This document shows, piece after piece, positions 22,921 through 34,663 of a stretch of 64,000 nt of DNA. This DNA is from Candidatus Gracilibacteria bacterium. Lineage in GTDB: Bacteria; Patescibacteriota; Gracilibacteria; BD1-5; UBA6164. Location of the stretch: positions 675,813-739,812 of the forward strand of contig JAACSU010000007.1 of assembly GCA_010119145.1 (NCBI GenBank), written 5' to 3'. The notes beneath the pieces were generated by a model that saw only the letters and a program-made list of their open reading frames with translations, did no database searches and was not told the DNA's origin. Position 1 is the first letter of the stretch; each line of letters starts with the position of its first letter. The position numbers and the translations under genes are program-made.

Positions 22921-23391
22921 TTATTCTACCTCTAAGAGTCCAGTTGACCAAAGTCAGTGACGAGAACAACTTGCTCGTATTTCATATGAGTCCAATCATG
23001 ATATATCAAACTCAGCCACTGGATCTTCTTCCTCCATTATAAATATCTCCTCAACAATATGACCTTCTTCATCAACTAGATAGATAGATGTGATTCTATT
23101 ATCATCTCAAACAGGATGCATCTCTTCTCAGATTTGCACCTCCACTCTTTCCGAATCTTGGTATACAATTGATGGGATATGCTCTTTTTCTATTTGATTT
23201 AAATATTTAGGATTTTCAGCATACAAAACTTCATCTTCTATAGGTGAAAAATCTTCGAAACTTCAGTCACATGAGGGACAATGTACTTCCTCGCTAATTT
23301 CATCAATGCCCGTCCCAGCATCAATTCCATCAGACTCCTCTCCAAGGGACTCGTCGTATATGTAACTACAATTCACACAAAGAAATCTCAT
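22921..23391 (-). CDS. rubredoxin domain fused to superoxide-reductase-like (desulfoferrodoxin) domain
   Basis: 156 aa. N-terminal rubredoxin-type iron site with Cys5, Cys8, Cys38 and Cys41 (LCVNCSYIYD ... HCPSCDGSF; Gly is TGA). Its C-terminus resembles neelaredoxin/superoxide reductase: EKEHIPSI (His71), GEEMHP (His92) and SCSRHGLW (Cys142, His145). Compared with P. furiosus SOR, four of the five iron ligands are kept, but the second His of the HPxxxxH motif is Asn98. The usual His at that site completes the Fe-His4-Cys centre that reduces superoxide. It could be a weakened or altered SOR. It is single, between the coupling ATPase and a divergently transcribed nucleotidyltransferase gene. 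Confidence 0.65.
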
Positions 23392-23470
23392 AAGAAGAAA
23401 GTAAAAAAATTTAAAACATTAGGTATTATTCATATACTATGACAAAGTCTCTCAATAATCAAATTTTTTT

Positions 23471-24181
23471 ATGCAAAATATCTCAACCACTCATATTCAA
23501 AAGCTTAAAAATCATTTATGAGTAAAAAGTGAAAAAAATGAACATGAAAAGAGCTTATGGAAAAAGGTAGAAAAATTTTTAAAATTATTTAACTCATTGC
23601 CTTGAATACAGTGTATATGTGTCTGCAATTCACTTGCTATGAACGCAACAAATAAAGATTCTGATATAGATCTTTTTATTATTTCAAAAACTAACAGACT
23701 CTGGACTGCCAGAATAATGATGACACTAAGTATGATACTTACCTGACAAAGAAAAAATAAGTACAATCATGCTTGAAAATTTTGTCTTTCATTTTTTATA
23801 TCTGAGCAGAACTTAGATATCAGTGAAATTGCTCTTGAAAATGATGTATATTTAGCTTATTGGATACAAACGCTTGTTCCAATCATAAATAAGAATGAAA
23901 CATTTGAAAAATTTCAAAAAGCTAACTCCTATCAAAATATTATTACTCCCGAAAAGAGTGATAATTCTAGAATAACTCATCTACAAAGTGAACTAAAGTG
24001 AGTTCGAGTTTGAAATTTTATTGAAAAGATTTTCAAAAGTATATTTCTCCCACGGACAAAAAAAAGATTCTCACAATTGTGAAAACCTTATTGAGTTATA
24101 ATAACTGATACGATGCTAAAATTTCACAATGAGGATAAGCGAATTATCATTCGAGATCAGATTTTACAAGATTCAGTGTAA
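23471..24181 (+). CDS. nucleotidyltransferase-fold protein
   Basis: 236 aa. Near residue 50 the pattern CNSLAMNATNKDSDIDLFII matches the active site of minimal nucleotidyltransferases: a helix with an N-S-A-x(8)-S-D-x-D pattern, where the two Asp bind metal. The usual G-S is N-S here. The rest is helical, with ISEQNLDIS and IRRDQILQDS-type segments. Family members transfer nucleotides to proteins or antibiotics, or act as antitoxins. A HEPN partner gene is not adjacent, so a MNT/HEPN toxin system is not supported. It overlaps the convergent CNNM gene by 38 bases at the 3' end. Confidence 0.6.
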
Positions 24182-25466
24182 CTTCTATTTTTCCTATCAT
24201 AGCATCCTCTACTTCTAAAATAGTAAAACAAAGCGTATTTCAACTTGCTTCTTCTTTATCATCTAGGACATTGAAACATATAGTTTCATTTTTTTCTGGA
24301 AATCTTTCAAGTTCATGAGTCAAAATATAACTTACCGTCTCAGAACCAAACTCTTTTTCATCAAAACCGATATCTGAAAATTCAAGTTCAAACTCCTCAA
24401 GTATATCATCCATAGAAATTGATGAGTCTATAGTGTAACTATTGTTTCCATTTTCAATTATTTCATCAGTCTCATAGTCTGTCTCATCATGAATTTCACC
24501 AAAAACTTCCTCAATAATATCCTCCAGAGTTACTATTCCGGCTACTCAACCATACTCATCAATAACAATAGACATATGTTGCCTACTCTCTTTGAATATC
24601 TCAAGTAATACATCTATAGGTTGACTGAGCGGAGCCTTGATAAGCTTTTTAAAATGAAGTTCTGAGAGTTTACGAGATTCGTGCCCTTGTGACTTTTCTC
24701 TGAGTAGATCACGAATTGTGATAATACCAACTATATCATCAATTGTTTCATGAAAAACTGGGATTCTACTATGCGTATGTTTCATATAAAATTCAAGAGC
24801 TTCTGATACGGTTTTTTCATCTGAAAGTGCTTCAAGTTTCACTCTTGGAATCATAATCTCCTCTATAAGTGTATCTGAAAACTCAAGCGTATTTTTGAGT
24901 CTCGTATGATCATCATCCTCAAGCGTTCATGAAGATCTTCACATATCTAAAAATGTCTCTATTTCCTCATCAGATATACTAATTGGTTTAGCTGTTCCTG
25001 TAAATAACTTGATAATTTTTTCTATAATCCAAATAATTGGAAACAAAAGAATCATGAGAAATCTATATACTGGAGATACGAGAAGTGATATTGATTCAGC
25101 ATTTTTACTCGCAAAACTCTTAGGGATTATTTCTCAAAACATAAGGAGTAGAAAAGTGATGGCTCAGGTAGCAATCGCGACTGCTACTGCCTCCTCCATT
25201 CAAGAATTTTGAGCAAATGTGAGTGAAATTTGAGTTGCAAGAGCAGCTGTATAAACATTTACAAGATTATTTCCCACCAAAATGGTAATAAGGAGTCTAT
25301 CAGTATTTGATTTAATTATAGCTAAGGATTTTGCCCCAAACAGCTTTTGTTTCACAATACTTTCGATTTTATGACTTGGAAGACTCATTAGTGCAATCTC
25401 AGTTCAAGAAAAAAATCCAGACAACACAAACAATAAAATAAATATAAAGTATATCGAGGGGTCCAT
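24144..25466 (-). CDS. CNNM/CorC-family membrane protein with CBS domains
   Basis: 440 aa. A DUF21/CNNM transmembrane domain occupies residues 1-~190 (starting with IYFIFILLFVLSGFFSGTEIAL, where a Gly is TGA, and later VGNNLVNVYTAALATQI). This is followed by a CBS pair with IMIPRVKLEAL, SRIPVFHETIDDIVGIITIRDLL and IVIDEYGGVAGIVTLEDI, and a CorC/HlyC transporter-associated C-terminal domain. CNNM/CorC proteins export Mg2+ or Co2+ across the membrane and sense nucleotides by CBS domains. 'Hemolysin' in databases is a historical name for this family. It has 38 bases of overlap with the convergent nucleotidyltransferase gene. Confidence 0.9.
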
Positions 25467-25543
25467 AAATTTTTAACAATAAAGAATTAGCTCTCAAAAA
25501 GAGATTTCGGAAGAATTATAAAGAAAAATCTATAATTTGAAAA

Positions 25544-26704
25544 TTATTTTAAAGTGAAGTTCTCAAGCTGTTCTCAAATAAGTCTCCCCTCTGCATCTAT
25601 GAGTATATGAGATCCTAAATATCAGAGTATTCCTGTTTGAGAATCATCTAATGGATTCATATATACTCATGATCCTGTGAGTGCATCCTCGAGTTGTACC
25701 TTGTACAAGAGAGCCCCAGATCCTGAGGTATTTTCTATAAATAATGCGTAATCAAAACTAGTAAAATCAAATTGAAAGGCAGATCAGGTCCCAGAGGCTA
25801 TACTCATGTCATTTTGTAAGTATCAGATAGTAGCAAGCTCGCCTGTTCAAACTAATGTATTTTGAATTATTAATTCATTTGTTTCATCATAACTCGATTT
25901 ATTTATGATGTATAAAACTGCTTTAAAAGTCTTGTTAATATCAAGTTTGAGATATCAATTTGATAGTCATTGTATTTTCTTATAGATAGTATCAGTATTG
26001 TTCGAATTATTTTCAATATATTGTTTCATTTTAGTATTTGACCAAAATATATTGTAGAGTCACGAATTATCAAGTACATATCAATAGGATAAGAGTCTGG
26101 CACCAGCGTCATCATCTACATATCAATTTGGATACATTTGAGATCACGTTGAGCTTATAGTATAGTTATCACTGTTAAAATTGTCATCTATACCGTCTGG
26201 AACAAGTGGGAACGATAGACTCAGGTCAATAAATGTATTTTCTGCATCTGGAAAATTTCAACTCGTACTTCAAGAGTTTGTTATAAGCTGTGATCAAAGA
26301 TACTGTGCAAATTGTAGATCTGAATATCCGGAATTAAAATAAAAACTAACAGGATTTCCATTAAATGATCATTCACATGAAATTATTCATCAAGTATATG
26401 TAAGTTGACTGCTTAAATTTGTTTGTCTGAGAGTTGCTCCACTCATAGTATAGTTTGTAGGACACCCTACAATATCAACAAATCAGCTTCCATTTGCATT
26501 GAGATCCTTTGCGTACTTATAAGTTAAATCTGACTTAGATTTTATTATACTGTTCAGTGAGAGATCTATATTTCGTAAATCATACTCTGTAGAGAGCTGT
26601 ACAGCAACATTGAGAATAACCGTTGCCATGATAACTCCTAATATTACAAGCACGAGTGTATAGACTAAAACAGTTCAACGAAGTATATTATTTATTTTTT
26701 TCAT
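25544..26704 (-). CDS. minor pilus-assembly-associated membrane protein, unknown
   Basis: 386 aa. One N-terminal transmembrane helix (TVLVYTLVLVILGVIMATVI) with the short charged N-terminus KKINNILRG, then a long extracellular part. It starts 1 base after the pilin-like gene upstream, and the layout resembles PilX/PulK-type minor pilins whose helix has lost the FTLVE motif. The rest has many Ser, Thr, Asn and Tyr residues, with a Cys pair (VGCPTNYT, ISCEG). I recognise no domain. A role in the pilus tip or in priming assembly is inferred from its neighbours. Confidence 0.5.
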
Positions 26705-26705
26705 A

Positions 26706-27305
26706 TTAAAATGTCAATGTATATTCAAATATATCCTCTCTATTTATTTCAGTCCAATCAACTCATATGCGTGCCTCATTAAACACTGGGAATAGTTTTA
26801 AATTAATATCAAGAATATCTCAAGAATTATAAAAGTTCATTTGAAAATCTTTCACATAAAAATCAGGAAATGTAGCATCTCAATTGAATTTCAAAGTCTC
26901 AATAATTGTGGGGTCTCAAACAATTTGACTGATTTCAGATTCAGATAATACTCTGTATCAGAGTATGTTGGGATAATATATGTCAAAATCAGAGTCAACT
27001 GCAAGGGTAAGCGTGTCTCTATTTACAACTCCTACCAATACGCCTGAATCTCACTGGGTATTGAGAAGATATCCTGCGTCAAAACCAGAGTTTTCTGCTA
27101 CATCTTTCACTATAACCATATTTCAAGAATTGAATATAGTTGCAAAATTGTTAAAATCCATTAAAAAATCAGCATTTCTGGTTGTAGTAGAAATGCCGAG
27201 AATCGTGTCACTAATAAGATAAAAGATCCCTCAAAGTAAAAGTGTGGAAATAATTATAGAAACTAAAAGTTCTACGAGCGTGAATGCATTTTTGTTATTG
27301 TCCAT
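26706..27305 (-). CDS. type IV pilin-like protein (PilW/PulJ-like)
   Basis: 199 aa. N-terminus NKNAFTLVELLVSII carries the class III prepilin peptidase site: Ala at -1, Phe at +1 and the Glu at +5, followed by a hydrophobic helix with one TGA glycine. The mature part, ~160 aa, has no recognised domain. Co-transcribed with the larger gene downstream. A divergent pilin-like gene starts 84 bases away, so this is a minor-pilin cluster. It is likely a minor pilin or pseudopilin processed by PilD, which is not in this window. Confidence 0.7.
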
Positions 27306-27389
27306 AGTTTAAACACGAGTAGTTTTGCAATATAGTAAAAAAAATCTATATTTAATATAAAGTATTATAATTAAAAAAATATATTATCA

Positions 27390-27830
27390 ATGCGAGTAAA
27401 TACGAAAGCAGAGTCATTTGTTTGAATTGTTGTATGAGTATTCATCCTCTCTTTTGTAATGTTGTGAATTATAAACATACTCATTTTCAGTACTGACTTA
27501 ACTGTTAAGTATAATGATAACAATAGAACTCAAGTACTTAAACAGAACATATCAAACGCAGTAAAGAATACTGATACTTCCCTCCTTCAAGAAAAAGAAG
27601 TCTTTTATGTTTACAAAAATATTGCTACAAAAGAATACGAGATCTTTACCTGAGCTACAAACGAGAGATACAAGTATATCAATGAGCAAGGAGAATTTAT
27701 TGCTGATATTAATAGCTATGATGGGGACATATATTCTCAAACACTTTGGGTTGATACGGAAGATATCACATTTCTTGAAGAAAATCAGATTATAAGAGCA
27801 AGTATTAAAAAATTAGTAAAAGTGAATTAG
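27390..27830 (+). CDS. small single-pass membrane protein next to pilin genes
   Basis: 146 aa. N-terminus MRVNTKAESFVGIVVGVFILSFVMLGIINIL is a single membrane helix with an ESF-V motif close to pilin FTLVE patterns (a Glu close to the helix start). The extracellular part ends in IIRASIKKLVKVN. Six TGA codons are read as Gly. It is divergent from the PilW-like gene and may be a GspH/FimT-like minor pilin. The prepilin motif is weak, so the assignment is uncertain. Confidence 0.5.
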
Positions 27831-27856
27831 TTAACATACACTAGTAAAAATTACAT

Positions 27857-27892
27857 TAAAAAAAACAGTCTCGAGACTGTTTTTTTTAATGT
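27857..27892. terminator. bidirectional palindromic terminator
   Basis: AAAACAGTCTCGAGACTGTTTT is an exact 22-base palindrome flanked by A-run and T-run, lying between convergent genes, so it can terminate both. Confidence 0.85.
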
Positions 27893-27899
27893 ATTATGA

Positions 27900-28244
27900 T
27901 TATTGAGTGGCCTCTTGTTGAAGAGTATCAATTTGTGTTGGAGCAGCTTGTTGTGAAGATGCTTGTTGAATACAAGCAGCATTTATAACTTGAACAGTAG
28001 CAACATTATCAAGAGTGACTTCAACTGGATCACACTTATCTTTTACTTGTTCGATGAGTTGACCAACTGCTGCTTGGTATCCTTGATTCGCTCCATTTTG
28101 AAGTCAAACAGCATAAATTGAATTAGTTATAAAATTATAAATAACCAATAGTATAATAAGAGCTGATATAATCAAGTATGCTGGAAGCAAATAATCTCTC
28201 CAGCTTGAAAATCGATTTACTTTTGTTTTAGTCGTAAGTGCCAT
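27900..28244 (-). CDS. small membrane protein with Gln/Ala-rich tail
   Basis: 114 aa. One transmembrane helix at about residues 19-44 (LLPAYLIISALIILLVIYNFI), preceded by a basic cytoplasmic N-terminus (TTKTKVNRFSSWRDY), then an extracellular domain with Cys at KCDPVEV and AACIQQ, and a Gln/Ala-rich C-terminus. It follows the giant tail-fibre-like gene by 125 bases. No family recognised. One TGA glycine occurs just after the helix. Confidence 0.5.
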
Positions 28245-28369
28245 AAACAATATTTAATAAATAATAGTACTAGTCAGTATAGGACTGACTTCTGTATTTC
28301 AAATATTAAAGCTCTAAAGTAAATTGAGTATTGTAAGAAATATGTTTAAAAATAAAATTATATATATTT

Positions 28370-31300
28370 TTATTTTTGAGAAAGAGTTAAGATTTGATTT
28401 TGAAGTTCTTCTATTTGAAGTTGTTGTTCTTTCATAGCTTGAACCAGAAGAGCTGTTATTTTGTCATATGAAATAGACTGATAATCAGGTATCACTTTTG
28501 TTTCTCAATCTACCAAAACTGTTGTTTCTGATATGCTGACAGCCTCAGGAAGTACTTTGTATACTTCTTGAGCTATAAATCATACTTGCCTATCATTGTT
28601 GATTGCATTTTCTCATTCAATGGATCTATAAGTAATACCATTTATTTTTTGAACTTTAGAAAGTGCGTTATCTATAATTTTTTTATCAGTTTTGAATCGA
28701 CCATCAGAATACGTTACCCAAGAGTTTGCTTGTCATCTTCATTTATTATTAGTAACATTAGGAAGTTGAATACGGTACGTAGGAGTATCAGTTCAAAAAC
28801 CATTATACCCACTTTCGGTAACGATAAATAGTTTTCAAGTACTCACGGTATTTGTACCATTTCATATAGAAAAATCTTGATCTGCTTCATTGTTATCAGA
28901 ATCTATATTTATATACATTCCTCATTCTGCAGCCATACCTCAAGCAGACTTAAACTGTATATCTGGAGCCGTTCAAACATTATTAACTCCGCTCATAATT
29001 ATAGCACTTCATCAGACAAACATACCCGCTCAAGCAGTTATATTTCATGAAGCATCAATATTTCCAGCTACATCCAAGGCTTGAGTTGGAGATACTCAAA
29101 TTCACACATTACCTTGAATTAACGTTCCTCAACTATACTCTCATCAAAAATTTACTCTTAATTGATCAGTAGATTTAACTCATAAAAATGCAAGATTTCT
29201 TGGGCTCGTCCCAGTAGTCCCATTTCACTCTATCCATAAATCATAAGCAGTACCTTGATTTAGAAATAGTTTTCCATTCGTTGTAATTGCTCACATGGTA
29301 AATGCTGAGGTATTACTCAGTTCATTTCACGTAATACTGTTTGATGCTATATCTGCTGCTGTAAGAGTATTGTCTTGTATTTCTGATCCATCAATTGTTC
29401 CGTCTTGTATATTATCTCCACTGATGTTAGTTATACTTGCTCCGTTTCAAATAAAACTCCCACTCGTCCATACATTGTCTCATAGTGACACTTTAGGTAC
29501 TCAGTTTTCAACCCAAGAAATTTGATGACCTCAAGCCATGGTACCTCAAGTTGTATTATTTGTGTGTTTATACGCTAATCCATACAAACTTCAATATGTT
29601 GCTCCATTATCATCTATTGCATACTGAGTTCACATGGACCATACATGACCTATTCGAGTAGAATCATATATTCAATATATTCATGCTCTTCTACTATTCG
29701 TACTTACTGGAGAGAGCCTACCATTAAATGAATCATCACTATCACTACGTATAAATTGAGTGCTATTAATTCCATCTAATAGATCTGAATCATTAGACTT
29801 TCAAATATAAGCTAAAAGTCCATTTCTATCTACAAATCTGATAAAATTGTCCGAAGAATCATTATTTCTAAACGCTATACTAGAGCTTTGAGATACTCAA
29901 GTTTGATCAGCAAATTCTGAACGAAAAAGTCTTGAACTGATGTCTCAATTTACATTCCTTACTGCAACGGTATTTCAGACATTGTTTGAGGAACTTGCGA
30001 CTCAATTTAGTAATTGAGAGTCTCTCGCAATAAACGAATCTGATATATCATTTTCGTCTACAGTGTTATTCAATATATCTGTCGTCGTAATACTATTATC
30101 TTGTATTTCACTTCAATCAATTGTTCCATCTTGGATGTTATCTCAACTATCTCAATATTTAAAAATTTCATACCAACTTCCCCAAGTTCAGCTTGATTGA
30201 TTTCTGAATGCTATCCTATTTTGGAAATTAGTCATTCAAATTGCAATTTGAGATCAAAATGCATTTCCGTCAGTTATACCTCCTCTATGACGTGAATTAT
30301 ATACATTGTACCAGGCCGATCAAAATGGAGTATTAGTATTTGCATTTATAGATGTAACTCTTGATGAATCAGTTAATGCGTTAAAGTCTGTTCAAGTATA
30401 TACATCTGATCTTGTATATTGATTCCCACTTATACCATCTAATTGTTGAGAGTCTCTTGCCACAAAACTGTCAGATATTTGTGTTTCACTAATAGTGTTA
30501 CTCGCAATGTCTGCACCTGTAACCTGGCCATCCATTATATGAGAAGAACTTACTGAGTTAGCTGCCAATTCACTACCATTTATACTATTAGCAGCTATAT
30601 CAGCTCAAGTAATGGAATTGTCTTCAATTTCTGTTCCATCTATTGTTCCATCTAAAATTTGGTCTCAACTCGTATTTATACCTATATATGCTCCGTCTGT
30701 CACTCAAGCTCGAAACTGAGCTGGGGTACTTGGTCTAAAATAATTATTGGATGCAGTATCTATTTGAGTCATGATGAATCAAATAGTAGCATTTGTAGTA
30801 TCATATTCTGAACGAAACAATCTCGCATTAATATCTCAGTTAATATTTCTAACTGCTACACTCCCTCAAACATTCGATTCTGAGCTTGAGTTCCCATTAA
30901 GTAAAGTTGAATTCCTTGCAACAAAATTATCATTTATCTGTGTTTCAGATACCGAGTTGTTTACCAGTTTTGTTCCATCTATTGAATTATCTGCAAGCGA
31001 TGAAGTAAGTGAAATATCACTTGATCCATCAAACAATGCTGAACCACTCACTACTCATGTAAAACTAAGATTTCTTGGAGTCGATAATTTTGTAGTAGTA
31101 GCAGCATTTCAAGTTATGTTTCAAGCGATGGTTGAACTAAATGTTTTTGTTCAGCTAATTGTTTGATTTCCGCTCGTATTAACAGTTGGTAATGTGATAT
31201 TAGCTCATCCATTAAAACTCACTCCATTAATAGTTCGAGCTGTCTGTAGCGTTGAAGCTGTAGATGCATTTCAAGTAAGTGGTCAAATAAATGAAGTTGC

Positions 31301-31690
31301 TTTAGCATTTCAGGCAATATCAAGAACTTGAGTAGGAACTGGAACTCAGATACCAATCCTCCCTGAAATATTTGTAATACTTGAGGCTGCAAATCTTGTC
31401 CCATTCCATAGAGGAATATTATTGTTACTATTTCAAGTTATATTTGAAAATGCTTTTATATATAAGTTTCAAATCCTTCCATTAGTATTAAACATTTTAG
31501 AAACAATTTCTCAAATGTTTCACTTCTGTTGTGGAACATTTGGAAGAGATGAGTTTATTCTTTTTATGGAATCAACTCTAGATTTCGTAGCTGTGAAATC
31601 CTCTGTTGTATCTGCAGCATGAGTTCCAATTACGAAACATAATAGCAAGATTACTATCACTGATGTATTTATATTTCTAGTACCATTCAT
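28370..31690 (-). CDS. tail-fibre-like secreted adhesin with C-terminal S74 self-processing domain
   Basis: 1106 aa. Signal peptide (ending THAAD), then repetitive beta-structured sequence. At least three near-copies of a GTIDGTEIEDNSIT-type block followed by DIAxNSI occur at about 30600-30680, 30060-30150 and 29330-29420. A second repeat, VAVRNxNGDIxxRLFRSE, occurs at 30830 and 29950. Residues ~990-1090 match the Peptidase_S74 intramolecular chaperone: YSDGRFKTDKKIIDNAL, with the Ser and Lys of the self-cleavage dyad, VQKINGITYRSI, VGFIAQEVYKVLPEAV. In phage tail fibres this domain trimerises the fibre and cuts itself off. The tail is a coiled coil rich in Gln. Here it lies among pilin genes with no phage genes, so a host-attachment fibre is inferred. 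Confidence 0.8.
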
Positions 31691-31704
31691 AGACAAAATT
31701 AGGA

Positions 31705-32421
31705 TTATTTAATAATATAAAAAAGTGACTCATTCACCGATTCAAACTTAAAACTATCATTTTGAATTGTTTCAGGAGTAAAATTAGAATTTATAGCATT
31801 TCATTCATTTGGAGTTAGAGAGTTAGTTCCTGGCTGAGTAATAGTTGATTCGTCATTTACGAAAACTCATGTCCCACTAGGATTCGCGGATGGATTAGAA
31901 GCTTGTTTTTGTATTTCAAAAGCGATTCCTTCAAAATTTTGAAATCCATTATTCAAACTGTAACTATAGCCATGAAGAGCTCAATCAGATACACAATAGT
32001 ACACATAAATATTTGAGTTATAGTCAAAGTCAACATATCAAAAATCCTCACTTTTTGCAAATCAACCTAACTTATACCCATAACCACTTGAACATTTTGA
32101 AGTAGAATCTATAACTCTTACATTTTCACTTGGAGTACTAGACCAATCAGTCTTAAAAAATCAATACACACTATCATAGTATATACCTGTAAAATAATTT
32201 CATATAACACTTGAGTTATCTCATTTATTTACATAACTCAAAGCTCCACTCCAACTTGAGTTTGTGCTGATAATAGAATTATTTGATCAAGATTGAGTAG
32301 CTCATTGCGTAGATATCGTATATGGAATATCAGCAGCGTAGGTTTGAATTGCAAAAACTATAAAAAAAGCAATTGATGTATAAGCAACGTATTTTTGAAA
32401 GTTAATTTTTTGTGTACTCAT
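31705..32421 (-). CDS. secreted protein upstream of the tail-fibre-like adhesin
   Basis: 238 aa. Signal peptide (KINFQKYVAYTSIAFFIVFAIQTYAAD), then a Ser/Thr/Tyr-rich beta domain with WSSTPSEN and FGYVDFDYNSNIYVYYCV. C-terminus ends DSFKFESVNESLFYIIK. Fourteen bases separate it from the tail-fibre gene, so they share a transcript and may be exported together. The region has a Cys pair (KCSSG, YYCVS). No domain recognised. It may be a tip or accessory subunit of the fibre, which is a guess. Confidence 0.55.
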
Positions 32422-32572
32422 TTTGAATTATACTATTTGTAAGAAAACTGTAACTACAATAGCATATTTTAAAGTAAAAACGAATTAAGTAGACCAAAAG
32501 TACTTGTCTATTTTCTCATATATATTCTTACAAAAAATATTAGCTTGTAAAAGATTTAATAAAAACTCATTT

Positions 32573-33352
32573 ATGAAAAAAAACGACTCTTGATTTACAT
32601 TGGTAGAAATAATTGTAGCAGCAACCATACTTGTAATACTCACTACGATATGATTTTATAGTTATACCAATAATCTTGCTGATGCTCGAGATTGAAAAAG
32701 AAAAAGTGACGCAGCAACTATAGGATCCCAACTAAATCTCTATAAAAGACAAAGATGAGCATTTCCTGCTCCTGGAAATAGTTTTCAAATAGTAAACCAT
32801 TGATTTTTAGTCGCAAATCAATGATTTTTGAATAATGATGTTAGTTTATCGACTGCTGAGAGTCTTTCCCTTGATCCAGATTTAGATATACCTTATGTGT
32901 ATTCTGTTACAAGGTCCAAACAAGAATACCAAATCGCAATGAGCTTAGAAAACAATGATTCCCCTCTAGCTTTAGTGCAATGAAATTATAAAAGCGTCTC
33001 TAAAAACATACTCCCTACCATTGTATTAGCTCTCAGTGGTCAATGAGCTGTAGAAATAAATGCAAGTGAAACAGCTACGAACGGAAATATAAATCGTACC
33101 CTATTTGTGTATGATCAGGGATTTCATAACCTCCCTTATGGTTTTGAGAATGCTACTCCTCAAAGTGATGGCACTCCCTTTAGTACTGCTCTCTTAGATG
33201 TACAATCAACTTACTGGCAAAATATTGATTATAGAAGTTGCTGAGAAATATTCACTGCTGCAAAATGAATTAGTCCAAGTGGTACAACAGATGAGTATCA
33301 GATTCTCAATTCGTCAGGTACCCTTACAAATACTTGATGTTTAGCACCTTAA
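32573..33352 (+). CDS. type IV prepilin-like protein with pilus leader
   Basis: 259 aa. The leader is KKNDSG-FTLVEIIVAATILVIL, where the -1 glycine of the cleavage site is a TGA codon and would be a stop in the standard code. After the helix comes a typical GspG-like RDGKRKSDAATIGSQLNLY segment, then a globular region with AFPAPGN and SCGEIFTAA. This suggests a minor pilin or pseudopilin. It stands at the head of the pilus operon on the plus strand (33501 onwards). A palindrome with a weak T-run follows it at 33374-33408, so it may be its own unit. Confidence 0.75.
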
Positions 33353-33373
33353 TTCAGCTAATATATATTATGT

Positions 33374-33408
33374 AAATAAGCATTAGAATGATTTTCTAGT
33401 GCTTATTT
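33374..33408 (+). terminator. possible terminator downstream of the prepilin gene
   Basis: AAATAAGCATTAGAA pairs with TTCTAGTGCTTATTT around a short loop (one G-U). The stem is long, but the T-run is short and broken, so this could instead be an attenuating or processing hairpin. Confidence 0.4.
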
Positions 33409-33500
33409 GTAGAATGTTGACTTTTATTTATTATATTTTTTGACTTATTTAAAAAAGTATTTTATAGTTAGTGTATGTCCTATTACTAACTAAGTATATT

Positions 33501-34646
33501 ATGTCAGAAACAACAAAAAAAGCTCCTTTAAATCTCAAGGCAATGTCTAAAGATAAAAAAGAGAAAAAAATAATTGATGAAGATGCAGTCAAAGCTTGAA
33601 ATATTGCTGTTGGAGATACAGCAGTACAAGAATCAGCCTCAGAATTAAAAAAAGAAGTCAATCCGATTTTGACTCCTTGAGATGATGAATGAAAAGACGG
33701 TACACCAACACCCGAAGATAAACCACTCATAAAAAAAATATCTCTCAAAGCTATTAAAAAAGTAGAACCTGATACTCGTGAGATAACTGAAAATATAGAC
33801 ACAGAATCACTTTCAACTCCAGAAATTGATGTAGAACCAATAGAAAGTGAAAAAAAATGAGATAAAGTAGCTATTTCTTTAGATTGAGAAGAAGTGAAGC
33901 TTCAAAAAGATATATTAGTCTCTGATGATATAGTTTCAGATAACAAAGCAGAAACAGAAAAAGATATTAATGAAACAGTAATTGAATCTGAAATTGAACA
34001 AACACTGGAACAACAAGCTCCAATAAAAGAAGATGTCACTACTGAAGAAGAAATAGAAGCAAAACCGAGTAACAAAATATCTATACTGGGACAAATATCA
34101 AGAAAAAAAGAGGAAAGAATACAAGCTTCGGCTGCGCAAGAAATTAAAGAAAAAGCTGCAAGTGATAAAGAAAAAGAAGAACTTGAAGATGATAAAAAAG
34201 ATCCTAAAAAATCAGTAAAGTTTGCAAATTACGAATCATGATTTCAAAAAAAGTCAGTAAATATCATAAAAAAAATCCAAAATTTTAAATACGCACCAAA
34301 AACTCGAACCTGATTTGTTATCTGAATTATATCGCTCAGTGTCATATTTATAGCATCTATAATGATACTGTTTCCAGAAAAACACTCATTTTCGATTTAT
34401 AAAGCAAGTATTTTAGATATATATAATGCTGATGAGGATGAAATAATAAGTCCAGAACCAATAGTTCCTCCAGTGGTAGAAGTACCTATAGTAGAAGATA
34501 CTCAAACATGAATCACAGATGAGGAAATTGAAGCATTAATCTGAGATAATCTCAATTCTGAAGAAAATTCTGAGTTGAGTAATGAACAAATTTCAAGACA
34601 AAGACTCAAAAGCTATTTATTAGATAAATATTCTCAATCACAATAA
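33501..34646 (+). CDS. single-pass membrane protein of the pilus operon, unknown
   Basis: 381 aa. About 260 N-terminal residues are charged and low in complexity, rich in Lys, Glu and Asp (KKAPLNLKAMSKDKK and EEEIEAKPSNK), as expected for a cytoplasmic disordered region. One transmembrane helix follows (VIGIISLSVIFIASIMILF, glycines TGA), then a short exterior with acidic and Pro/Val-rich sequence ending in SYLLDKYSQSQ. It sits where other pilus operons encode PilM/N/O or PilP-like linkers. It may play that role, but no sequence similarity is visible. A terminator follows before pilB. Confidence 0.5.
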
Positions 34647-34663
34647 AACATACTTGCACCATA

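Noticed and set aside
23471..24181. MNT/HEPN toxin-antitoxin pair
   Set aside because: The nucleotidyltransferase-like protein is too long for a minimal antitoxin, and no HEPN gene is adjacent; the overlapping convergent gene is a CNNM/CBS transporter.
28370..31690. Prophage based on the tail-fibre-like gene
   Set aside because: No capsid, portal, terminase, integrase, lysis or tail genes in the window, and the gene has a bacterial signal peptide and pilin-type neighbours.
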